A DNA stretch of 64,000 bases from Tipula vernalis. Lineage: Eukaryota > Arthropoda > Insecta > Diptera > Tipulidae. This document shows positions 34,772 through 43,901 of the stretch, in pieces. The notes under the pieces were generated by a model, which was given only the letters and a program-made list of their open reading frames with translations, had not been told where the DNA came from and searched no databases. The stretch lies in the NCBI GenBank assembly GCA_958295665.1, contig OY282560.1, positions 207,808,420 to 207,872,419 on the forward strand. The letters run 5' to 3'. Within the stretch, counting starts at the first letter, position 1; the number at the start of each line of letters is the position of its first letter. A program made the translations under genes and the position numbers.

Positions 34772-35869
34772 TCATGCCTCCTGCCCGTCTTCAGCAACTC
34801 CTTCGTCGTTCATCTGCTTGATTGACCTGTGCGATTTAGTACGCTCGTGAGACATTGATATACGCAGCAAATACCAAGCCACTTCCTGATTGCTCATTTC
34901 GACACTATTTAACATCTTGATGCTGATTGTCTTAAGAAGAGTGGTGTAATCATGATCCGGGTTCTCGCTCTGCAACTCGATCAATTGACGATTGACGAGG
35001 TGTTGATGGCCAATCAACAATTCGGCATCGTTATTGTGTTCTACCTTTTCTAAAATGTCCATATCGTTCTGTGAGAAATTTCCTTCATCGGTGTGTCGCT
35101 GCCAGTTGCCTTCATTAAGCGCTGCTGGATTTATCGTAATGTTGAAGTGCTTATATAATGGAATATTAATAAGGTAATTCAACCAACTCTTCATCGTTGC
35201 CTTCTTCACAAAACCAGACAGATAAGAAGTCTTGTGTATCGTGTGTTTCTTGATGTTGACGTTAAATATATAATCGTCATCTGGTTGTCTCGGTTGTTGA
35301 ACCATGTTGTTTACGTCAACAGGTACGTTTATTACCTGTCCCCCGATGCCGTAGCTACCAGTCTCGTGCCTCAACCGACGAATCTGCATAAATGGCAGCC
35401 GTGCGGCGCTATCAGACGTTCAGCGATGCAATCCAGCGGCGGTAATTCGTTTGGGTAATCTAGATATGTGAAGCCGTTATATTTCGACAATGCAGGTAAA
35501 CGACTTTTCTTTAAATTAGTTCTGCAAGTAACGCACGCTTTAAAGTGAATCGTCATAATATTGGGAATCAAATTACGAATAACTGTCTGTTTATTCTCAT
35601 CTATCAAATGCAAATCATTCGCAAACCACAACCGATCGCAGACGTCGAATACTCGACCAAACTCATTGTTAATAAATATTTTGTAAATATTGCGCGGTTG
35701 ATTTTTTATTACAATTCACATAAGTTGTTGGCTTTACGTAATCGGGCTCCTCCGCGCCATCGACTTGTGCACTAGAGGTAGTCGCAATGGGCTGATTGTG
35801 ACGAGGGGGTTTGGCATCGTGATAGCGTTTGCAACGGTCAGCATGAGTCAAACGTCTTTTCGGGTCCAT
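34772..35869 (-). pseudogene. Helentron: N-terminal DUF6570-like region
   Basis: It starts at ATG 35869 (MDPKRRLTHADRCKRYHD), continues past a stop near 35669, then VCDRLWFANDLHLI, a C-x2-C pair (ACVTCRTNLKK), LPALSKYNGFTYLDYPNELP, LDCIAERLIAPHGCHL and, after a frameshift near 35375, QIRRLRHETGSYGIGGQVIN, VPVDVNNMVQQPRQPDDDY, NVNIKKHTIHKTSYLSGFVK. This is the conserved front part of Helentron proteins. A second section (SIKMLNSVEMSNQEVAWYLL) comes from between Rep and helicase in the parent, which implies that the HUH nuclease part in the middle was deleted. Confidence 0.72.
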
Positions 35870-36525
35870 AAAAATGTCGATTAATCTGGTTAATTTTACA
35901 AAAACGTATGTAAATTATTTATCCGATTAATTTAAACAAATGTAGACAGGGTTATATTAAAATGAATGATTTGTACTTACATACTATATTTCAAATATAA
36001 AAAAAAAAAAAATTATTTATGTACTGCTGTGTTGAAACAACATTCACTAACTCAAAAACTGTCAAAATTTTGTTTTAAATTAAATACATAATTCTAAATA
36101 ATTCAGCACATCAATTGTTTTCGGCAGTTTTTATTATTACAAAAACTAGAAATACATTCTAGTATGCCACGCACGAAATGACAAAAATATAACAAAATGT
36201 TTAACTGTTGTAGTGTTTTTAGCATTTGTAAAGGTTTCATATTTGCTCAACTCATATTTAAACTATGACGTACGATAATTCTTGAACCTGGATATTTTTC
36301 GTCACGATTTTTGTGGTTATGAGCTGTTATAGATAGCATATATTCACATGCATAAACTCAAGTTCCTAGCGGTTTTACTTTTAAAGTTAAAAATAATTAA
36401 GATTTTTGTAGACGTCAATATTTTTAAGTGTCTGCTATGAACGACATGGCAAGTCACAAAACATGCAGTTTCAAATGCAGTCTCACAAAGTTATATGCAA
36501 CTTATATATTGTAACTCGCTAATAG

Positions 36526-36539
36526 ACGTAGTTCTACGT
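36526..36539. repeat. Palindrome, putative Helentron subterminal repeat
   Basis: ACGTAGTTCTACGT, the reverse complement of 31928-31941, lies upstream of the minus-strand N-terminal coding part. Confidence 0.5.
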
Positions 36540-37913
36540 CAAAAATAATTTATAATGAAAATTTTTATTTTAGTATTACCACTGCATTTTTGTGGGATGA
36601 GTTTTGGCCCAACTTCACATACAATTATCTAACCAGGACGTCTGGTCACCTTACAGTAAAAGCGTTATTTTTGATTCAATTTTCCAGCCCAATGATAAAA
36701 CATTGCCAATTCCTATTATTTTCCACTTCAGGCACAGACATTGCAGTTAGGAGTTCATTTTTGTTGTCGAGTTCTAACCCAAATTACACATTTGGTTGTA
36801 GTTCAAAAAATTAGAATGTTGGCTGAATATTACGTCTTGTAAAAAATAGAAGGAAAAAAAAAGAAATCATGGTCAAACAAGTCTTAATACATCAGATAAA
36901 ATAATGTATGAATATTAACCACTATGGTATTGAATCTAGACTATCTGGAGACGGAAAATAAATTCAAAAGTTAATGAAAAAAAAAAAAATATTTCTGTCA
37001 TTGTATCCGATGACAGTTTTATACACATACATATATACGTCGAAAAACGATAAGAGAGATAAGGTTGAGTCTGTGACCTATACTGGTGATATTGCAGTAA
37101 ATCTGTTCAATTCAACTGAACGAAATGCGTATAGTGAAATTATGTCACAATAGACCGCATGATTCATGTCGTCTAAATCATTTGATTTTTTACGTTTATT
37201 TTGAGAACAAAAATTCGAAATCAAAATATTTTTAGATTAGGATCTAAAATAAAATAAAAAAATCTTTTATAATATAATACCACTAAAATGTGTCATTACA
37301 ATGGAATTCAATTCTTTAGATTTAAGACTTACATATTATATACGTACATACATATATACATTGATGGTGATGCTTTACACCGAGATTGATTACTTTGTTT
37401 AAAAAATGTGACGGTTTGATCGATAAAATTGTTGTTTTTTTTTTGTCTACTTCTTCTGTTTCTGTTCGGCTTAGGCTCTTAAATTAATTAAATGTTGAGA
37501 TCAAATTGTGTGGTTTCATTTGAATAAACAGCATCTTATTTATGTATGTACACATTATTATATAAAAAGAGAGAACCTGTTAGTCTGTTGTCTTTTGTGA
37601 TTACCATCTCGCTTCATTATTATTATTAATTGTTGTCACATTAATTCATTCACCTTCATCGTGCACATACACACATGTTTATGGGTTAGGCTGGAATATA
37701 CATACGTATGTGACTAGTTCTTTATTTTTGACAATAAAGAAATTTATAGCTTTTGACTTATCTAAACGCCTTATTAGGGTTTTACCAAACAATTAAATGT
37801 TATTATTGCTATTCTTTACACCCGCGATTGCGGATTTTATATACATACTATATGTATATACTTACACAATAAATATACAAAGTCAGTTAAACGTTTTTTT
37901 GTTTTTGTTACAG
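36540..37913. other. AT-rich spacer or intron
   Basis: No gene seen. The last part, with ATATACATAC repeats and a pyrimidine tract, leads into a splice acceptor at 37913, so at least the right portion is probably intron. Confidence 0.5.
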
Positions 37914-38092
37914 GTAAAACAAGCATGTGGCGAACCATCATTGCTGCCAATTGAGAAACATGAGCCGGATGAGGAACAACCCGTATCATTAGTATCGAAT
38001 AAATGGAGTTCGCCGCCTATGCTTGAGGATATGCTAAATTTTCTGGTCGTAATGGATAAATCAAAAGATATTTATTCACAAATTATAGACAC
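37914..38092 (+). CDS. Internal exon of an unrecognised host gene
   Basis: A 179-bp exon is bounded by a textbook acceptor (ACGTTTTTTTGTTTTTGTTACAG) condensed here as a T-rich tract plus CAG, and by the donor ACACGTAAGTATA. The frame is open throughout and gives 59 residues plus two bases: VKQACGEPSLLPIEKHEPDE, EQPVSLVSNKWSSPPMLEDM, LNFLVVMDKSKDIYSQIID. The balanced codon use and the GC content, well above the neighbouring DNA, argue for a real exon. It starts in phase 0 and ends in phase 2. I do not recognise the protein. No transposon feature touches it. The partner exons must lie outside the parts I could read. Confidence 0.7.
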
Positions 38093-39628
38093 GTAAGTAT
38101 ATAAAATAAATAATTGGTTATCTTACCTTGCTGTCTTTTTCTGTTGTCTTGTACAAAATATAAATCTCTACAATATGTTGCAATGTATGTAAGTACACGT
38201 CTTTTAAGACACTCACCTTGAAAACGGAATAATCGATTTTAATGTGTATTTGTGTGTTTGAGCTTTTGTTTGATCTTTCGCCGAAGGAAATCAGAAAATA
38301 ATTATTCAGAAATTATGTTTTGTTTTTTTTTTTTAATTAAAATTAATTATTTAACGATTTATTTGGTTATAAAATTGATTTTTTTTTTTCTAATTACTTT
38401 CTATTGTAGTCATAACAAAAAAATTAAAAATTAATTAAGTTGTGTTCAATGCGTACATGTATGTGTGTTTATGGTTTTGATTTGCCGGTGATTAATGAGG
38501 AAAATCGAAAACGTAATTTGTCAATAAACTAAGAAGGTGCGCAGAACAAGTAGATAAGTAAACAACTATACGAGTACATATAAAAACGTATAATTGTGGT
38601 ATGATTATATGGGGTGTTATAATTATAAGTATTTTATTGATTGAAATTTATAAATTAGTATCGTGCTTTGTTTCAAGGCCTAGTGAGGTGGATAACAAGG
38701 TAGGTTTAATATTATGATGAATCCGACCTGTGCAGAACCTTACTTTTTAACAGCCGAACAAAGTAACTAACAACATTACTTAAATTTTCACAAGGGTTAC
38801 TACCTCTGTGAAACTAGCCCGAAAAAACATCCCAGGAAATGATTAGATCGAAAAGTTATGCTTTTTGTTTGAGGTAGTAATCCGAAAAGTTAGCTTTTTC
38901 TGGACAGTAGTTTGTAGTATTCACTACGGTTACTTGATAAAAAAAAGTAGGACGGAAAAAATTTTTATTTCATACTATACAGAAATTCAATGTTTACGTG
39001 ACTGATTTCAGTCCAGAAAACAAATCATTACGGTACAGAAAATACAGTCCGGAAAACGAGCCATTACCGTTTAGAAAAATACCAGGCCATTTGATAAACA
39101 AAATAAACTAGGGTAACTTGATAATTTGAAAATCATTTGGATTGATTTTTTTTTTAAATTTCAAGCTCATGATTTTACTTTAAAATTTAATTTTTCGAAA
39201 AAATCGAATTAATGTCCCATGTAGATTGAAATAAAACGTTATACATTACACGTACGTTAAATGATCGTCACAGAACTTATTTACCGTCCTTGTGACGTAA
39301 CTAACTATTTTCGTCCTACTTTTTTTTTAGAACACAATAGGCTAACCTTGATTTGTTTTTTATTTGTCCGACTTTGACTTATTTATGGAATTCGTTAGAT
39401 ACTCCGGCTTGAAGGACCATGAACAAGGGGACCCGTCTGAAATTTTAGTTTTACGTGCACTTGTAAGGTGCCAATCGCTGTTTACAAAATCCAAATACCA
39501 AACCTCCTGTATTTATGTTAATAAATCTAATTATAATAAAAACCTCGTTTTCATTGTAAAGCGCTGGTTAAAATAGTTATACATATATGTGTTTTCCGGG
39601 ACCAATATGAAGGCGTAGTTCCAAATAA

Positions 39629-39630
<2 letters not shown>
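38093..39630. other. Intron/spacer, with a possible small element
   Basis: Follows the exon donor, so its left part should be intron. AAAAAAAGTAGGACGGAAAA near 38940 and TTTTCGTCCTACTTTTTTTT near 39310-39329 are inverted and may be ends of a 390-bp MITE; interior motifs GTTACT, TTACGGT and GTCCGGAAAA recur. No gene is supported. Confidence 0.4.

Positions 39631-39703
<73 letters not shown>
39631..39703 (+). repeat. (GT)n microsatellite
   Basis: About 36 GT units without interruption, read as (CA)n on the strand of the adjoining R1-type LINE, followed by two T-runs that form that element's A-rich tail. Confidence 0.95.
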
Positions 39704-39704
<1 letters not shown>

Positions 39705-42700
39705 TGTGTTTTTTTTTTGTTTTTTTTTTTTTGTTATGGATGGTGGAAATCTTCTAAAGACACTTAAGAGCCTAGCTCCTAAGCGTGTGGGATTTTTACC
39801 CACTAAAACCACCACCCGTCCTATTCACTCCCTCCCAAATACCCCGCGGAACCGCCGTTAAGCATTACTTCACGGGGCGGGTGTAGCCTTACTAGCTCCT
39901 CATTTCGTTTGTTGTGTGCAACCTCTCTTGCTCAAAGCGCCGCAATGCCTTTATGATTTTTGCAGCAGTGGAAGCAACTGCGTTCCATCTTTCCAATGAG
40001 AGAAGCATCAGATTGACGATAGTCTCCGGGGTCGGCACTTGCCCCAATGCCTCGTATAGTTCACCCTGTTCGACTTGCAAGCGCGGACAGTGAAAAAACA
40101 CATGTTCCACATCTTCCAGCGTCCCCACACAGCTAGGGCAATTAGGAGTATCCTCGTACTTAAACCTGTGCAGAAAAGCTCGAAAACACCCATGGCCAGT
40201 CAAAAATTGGGATAGATAAAAGTCTATTTCTCCATGTGACCGATTTAACCATTTATCGATTAATGGTATAAGGCGATGTGTCCATCGCCCTTTGTTGGAT
40301 TGGTCCCACCTTTGTTGCCACTCAGCAATGGTTTGCAATCTCTCCGTTTTACTATTTTCCGTTAGTGGAGTCGCCGTGCGTTTGCTAATTATGTATAGTT
40401 TCTGCCTCTCTGCTGCTAGAATATCGATGGGTGGCATTCCTGAGACCACACATACTGCGTCGCTTGATACCGTACGAAAAGCACTAGCCACTCTTAGCGC
40501 ACTTTGTCTGTACACCGATATCATCCGTCGCTTGTAACTCTCCCTCCTCATAGCGCCGGCCCAGACTGGAGCTCCATACAGCATTATTGACGTAACGACG
40601 TTTGCCAAAAGCAGCCTTCGACTTTGTCGTGGGCCTCCAGTGTTTGGCATTATCCGCGAGAGAGCTGCATTTACCTTTGCAGCTTTGTTACTTGCGACCT
40701 CTAGGTGCTCCTTGAAGGACAATCTCGCATCTATTATAATCCCAAGGTATCTGATGGATGGCTGTGAGATCACCACATGCTCGCCGACCTTAAGACTAAT
40801 CAACTCCCTTTCCTTCCTTCCTGTGACCAAAACCGCTTCAGTCTTATGCTCGGCTAACTGAAGTCCAAGAGAAGTTAGGCATCGCCATATGGTCTCGTTG
40901 CAACATAGTACTACTTCCTCCTTGTGTTTTGCAACCACTACTATCGCGACATCATCTGCAAACCCAATCACCTTAGCTTCCTCCGGTACACGAAGTCTAA
41001 AGATGCAATCGTACATAATGTTCCACAGAATTGGGCCAAGCACAGAGCCTTGTGGTACACCTCCTGTAATTCTATGTTCTGCGAGGCCATTGTCCGTGTT
41101 ATACATCAGAATCCTGTCGCGGAAGTAGTCAGCTACAATCCTCCTTATGTATAGTGGTACTCCTAAATTGCGGAGCGCATTATGGATGCAATCCCATCTG
41201 GCCGAGTTGAACGCATTTTTAATGTCCAACGTCACTATAGCGCAATACATTTTTGCACCTCCTTTCCATCTCTTGCCTTCAATTGCGTTTTGTGCGATTT
41301 CAACGACGAGCCTAGCAGCATCGATCGTTGAGTGAGTCTTCCTGACGCCGTATTGATGCTCTGCTAAATCTCCTGCCATTTCAACGGCCTTCACAAGCCT
41401 GTTGCATATGATGCGCTCCAGAACTTTCCCCGCTGAGTCCAACATACAGAGTGGGCGAAAAGAGGATGGCAATTCAGGTGGTTTCTTACCTTTGGGAAGT
41501 AGCACTAGACGCTGCTTCTTCCATTGCTGAGGGAATACTCCTTCCCTTAAACAGGCGTTGTAGACGTCTAGAAAATCATCTGGTCTCTCTTGAATTGCCG
41601 TCTTTATGGCAATGTTAGGAACACTGTCTGGACCCGGGGCCTTATTGTTCTTCACTTTTTTACAAGCCTCCATTAGTTCTTCCGTAGTAATTGGTGGTAT
41701 CTCCTCGGAACTTGTATCAAAGGTCAGAACCGTTGAACCTTGTTGCGGAAAAAGTACCCCTACAGCTTTGTGCATAAAGTCCGCGCAGGCCGGAGACGGC
41801 ACATGGAAACGCTTCAGTTTGCTCATGACTGTCTTGTACGGCCTACCCCACGGATCACTATCAACTTCGCTGCATAATTCCTTCGAGCATCGTCGTTTGC
41901 TGGCCTTTATAGCGACTTTTAATTCTGCGCGTGCAGTACCATACTGTTGCTGGAGGTATAATTGAAGCAATCCGGCCCTTGACCTCTGGTACCTTCTTCT
42001 AGCACGGTGACAATTTTTTCGTAATTGCGCGATTTCGTCGTTCCACCAATAGGCCGGTGAACGATGATTACCATTTACCGCACGCGGCATAGCAGCGTCG
42101 CAGGCTATTGCGACACACTTCATCAGTTGGGATGCCTTTGTATTAGCGGTACCCGATATCTGAACATCTTTCATCATACAACGAAAGACTTCTTCATCGA
42201 ACGCCTTGGCCTTCCATCCCGCTGTTCCGACCACTTTAGAAGCTCTTCCCGAAGTATGTTGTCCTGGTCTATTTATCTCAAATAGGATAGCTTGATGATC
42301 ACTATGAGTGTAGAGCTCAGAAACTTCCCACTTCACCCATCCCCTAATTAAGCAACTGCTGGCGAATGTAAGGTCGACAATCGAGCCTATACCGCCTCTA
42401 CGGAAAGTAAAAGTGTTGCCTGAATTAAGCAAGACTACATCCAAGGAGGCAAATGCTTCTAGTAGCGCTCTTCCTCGCGTATTGGTCTCTCTGCTGCCCC
42501 AATCGATGGCCCATGCATTAAAATCGCCAGCTATGATCAAAGGTTTTCGCCCCCGAGCGTCGTTAATTAGACGGTCCAAAAAGCTTTCGAATTCCTCTAA
42601 TGGTGAATTTGGTGAGGCATAACAGCTGTAGATGTGTACACCTTTCATTCTGACCCTTATAAAACCATTCTCCACACTATTTGCTTTTTCTTCGAAGGCA

Positions 42701-43380
42701 CTCCTCCCACACGCCCATATCGCCGCTCGTCCAGTGGAATCTGATGCCCATATGGTATCGTCGAGGTTTCGGTACTGCTCACACAGAATAGCTACATCTG
42801 CCCCCACTTCGCGTACACTCTGGGTCAAGAGGTCTTGGGCTACTTCGCAGTGATTAAGATTAATTTGTAGCACCTTCATCTTCGCGTTGGGTTCAGAGCC
42901 TTCTTATATGCTAAGCATCTGTAACTCCCCGTGATGTGTTTGCTTGGTTGGTTGTTATCCCCTTTGCACAGCATGCATCTCTCCTCCTTGGTGCAGTTTT
43001 TTGCTATATGGCCTTCATCACCGCATCTCCAGCAGAGCTTCGAAATATCCGCGTTTTTACACTCAATAGCCAGGTGCCCATAATTTGCGCATCTGTAGCA
43101 TTTTTTAGGTACAATCTGCTCCGTTATCCTACAGATTACCCATCCAATTTTAGCTTTCCCAGCCTCCAATAATTTGGTAGCTGTTACCATTGGTACTCTC
43201 AAAGTTGCATTCTGAGTTCCCCCATAGGCTTTCCGTAGGCTTTTGATTGCCGATTCCTCAAAGCAATCTAGCTGGAACTGTTCCTTCAGTGCCCTAGCGA
43301 TATCCTCCTTCGTAGTGACTTCATCCAGCCCCTTAACTTCACAACTCGCAGTTTGGCTAAGTCCAAAAACTAAAAATTTC
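39704..43380 (-). mobile_element. R1-clade non-LTR retrotransposon, 5'-truncated, ORF2 intact
   Basis: Minus-strand order: partial ORF1 with three zinc knuckles, ORF2 of 995 codons, a 3' UTR with TTTTAGTGGGTAAAAATCCC and GCTTAGGAGCTAGGCTC (a style common in R1 elements), an A-rich tail, then (CA)n. Homology starts in the middle of ORF1, so the 5' end is truncated near 43380. The 3' junction with a CA microsatellite recalls R1-clade elements that insert in such repeats. Confidence 0.85.
39892..42879 (-). CDS. ORF2 of R1-clade LINE: endonuclease and reverse transcriptase
   Basis: One uninterrupted frame of 995 residues makes the enzyme that nicks the target and copies the RNA into it. Residues 1-205 are an apurinic-type endonuclease: LQINLNH (7), CEQ (Glu34), IIAGDFNAW (Asp119), SDHQAILF (His195). 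The RT spans about 400-720: NNKAPGPDSVP, HQYGVRKTHSTIDA, TLDIKNAFNSARW (Asp552), GGVPQGSVLGP and IGFADDVAIVV (active-site Asp642/643), then RYLGIIID. A CCHC knuckle (CPSC...H...HC) lies at 914-931. All catalytic residues that I can identify are present and no stop is seen. The ATG overlaps the ORF1 stop as ATGA, which points to translation by termination-reinitiation. Confidence 0.92.
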   Translation of the reverse strand: MKVLQINLNHCEVAQDLLTQSVREVGADVAILCEQYRNLDDTIWASDSTGRAAIWACGRSAFEEKANSVENGFIRVRMKGVHIYSCYASPNSPLEEFESFLDRLINDARGRKPLIIAGDFNAWAIDWGSRETNTRGRALLEAFASLDVVLLNSGNTFTFRRGGIGSIVDLTFASSCLIRGWVKWEVSELYTHSDHQAILFEINRPGQHTSGRASKVVGTAGWKAKAFDEEVFRCMMKDVQISGTANTKASQLMKCVAIACDAAMPRAVNGNHRSPAYWWNDEIAQLRKNCHRARRRYQRSRAGLLQLYLQQQYGTARAELKVAIKASKRRCSKELCSEVDSDPWGRPYKTVMSKLKRFHVPSPACADFMHKAVGVLFPQQGSTVLTFDTSSEEIPPITTEELMEACKKVKNNKAPGPDSVPNIAIKTAIQERPDDFLDVYNACLREGVFPQQWKKQRLVLLPKGKKPPELPSSFRPLCMLDSAGKVLERIICNRLVKAVEMAGDLAEHQYGVRKTHSTIDAARLVVEIAQNAIEGKRWKGGAKMYCAIVTLDIKNAFNSARWDCIHNALRNLGVPLYIRRIVADYFRDRILMYNTDNGLAEHRITGGVPQGSVLGPILWNIMYDCIFRLRVPEEAKVIGFADDVAIVVVAKHKEEVVLCCNETIWRCLTSLGLQLAEHKTEAVLVTGRKERELISLKVGEHVVISQPSIRYLGIIIDARLSFKEHLEVASNKAAKVNAALSRIMPNTGGPRQSRRLLLANVVTSIMLYGAPVWAGAMRRESYKRRMISVYRQSALRVASAFRTVSSDAVCVVSGMPPIDILAAERQKLYIISKRTATPLTENSKTERLQTIAEWQQRWDQSNKGRWTHRLIPLIDKWLNRSHGEIDFYLSQFLTGHGCFRAFLHRFKYEDTPNCPSCVGTLEDVEHVFFHCPRLQVEQGELYEALGQVPTPETIVNLMLLSLERWNAVASTAAKIIKALRRFEQERLHTTNEMRS

Positions 43381-43466
43381 AGGAGATGAAAAAAACCTCC
43401 TAAATTTTTATTTTTAAGATAAAATATATGTAGTATGTACTCGTATTTCAAAAGAAGAACAACCAC
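42876..43466 (-). CDS. ORF1 (gag-like) of the R1-clade LINE, 5'-truncated
   Basis: The frame runs 196 codons from an ATG at 43466, but only the part from about residue 36 (SQTASCEVKGLDEVTTKEDI) looks like retrotransposon protein. The first 35 residues are Leu/Phe/Lys-rich and come from flanking DNA. Three zinc knuckles bind the element RNA: CYRCANYGHLAIEC (123-136), CWRCGDEGHIAKNC (145-158) and CMLC...H...C (164-184). The stop overlaps the ORF2 start. Full ORF1 proteins of this clade are roughly twice as long, so the N-terminal domain is missing and the ATG is accidental. Confidence 0.8.
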   Translation of the reverse strand: MVVLLLKYEYILHIFYLKNKNLGGFFHLLKFLVFGLSQTASCEVKGLDEVTTKEDIARALKEQFQLDCFEESAIKSLRKAYGGTQNATLRVPMVTATKLLEAGKAKIGWVICRITEQIVPKKCYRCANYGHLAIECKNADISKLCWRCGDEGHIAKNCTKEERCMLCKGDNNQPSKHITGSYRCLAYKKALNPTRR

Positions 43467-43901
43467 AAATAATCAATGTCAGTCAATTCGACCAAGATAT
43501 ATGATTAATTTTATTTAGTATTTAAATTAACGGACTTACATTAATTGCGACAAATTTTTGAAAACTTAAATTGGACATACGCAATTTGTTTATACAAGTA
43601 ACTAAGACAAATCTTAAAAGATAAACATATTATTTATTTGCCCCTAATGGATCAGGAAAAACAATTTTCGTTCAATCTAAATTAATCAGTTATCACAAAA
43701 TTCAGTCTTAAAATTAATTAAAAATAAACAAGTTAAATCACATTTCAAAATCACCAATGTTAAGATAAATACTACTAATATTTTGTTAGTAAGATAAATA
43801 ATATTTGGTTTATTTAAATATAAAGAATACCGTTGTATAATGAGTGGTAATCATGAGGCATGGTACTTTTGAGAGATTGCAGATGATCAAATTTTAGTTT
43901 T

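Larger units (their letters stand above)
31928..36539 (-). mobile_element. Helentron (Helitron-group rolling-circle element), degenerate
   Basis: The coding order on the minus strand is a zinc/DUF6570-like N-terminal region, a Pif1-like SF1 helicase and a non-LTR-type endonuclease: the Helentron layout, not the plain Helitron one. I cannot find the HUH replication-initiator motif, which seems deleted between 35389 and 34759. Palindromes of 14 bp, ACGTAGAACTACGT (31928) and its inverse ACGTAGTTCTACGT (36526), bracket the coding region and may be the subterminal repeats known for Helentrons. The exact borders are inferred. Confidence 0.75.

Noticed and set aside
34101..34850. A 249-codon + strand open frame, rich in Ser and Cys
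   Set aside because: It is antisense to the Helentron helicase region, whose motifs are clear.
39364..39576. A host exon candidate beginning MSDFDLFMEF
   Set aside because: The front part looks protein-like, but no acceptor with a good pyrimidine tract and no matching donor were found.
39531..39861. Open frames coding for long Thr-His or Cys-Val repeats
   Set aside because: They are translations of the (GT)n microsatellite and have no independent coding evidence.
40292..42853. Several + strand open frames of 60-120 codons
   Set aside because: They are shadows of the R1-clade ORF2 on the opposite strand.
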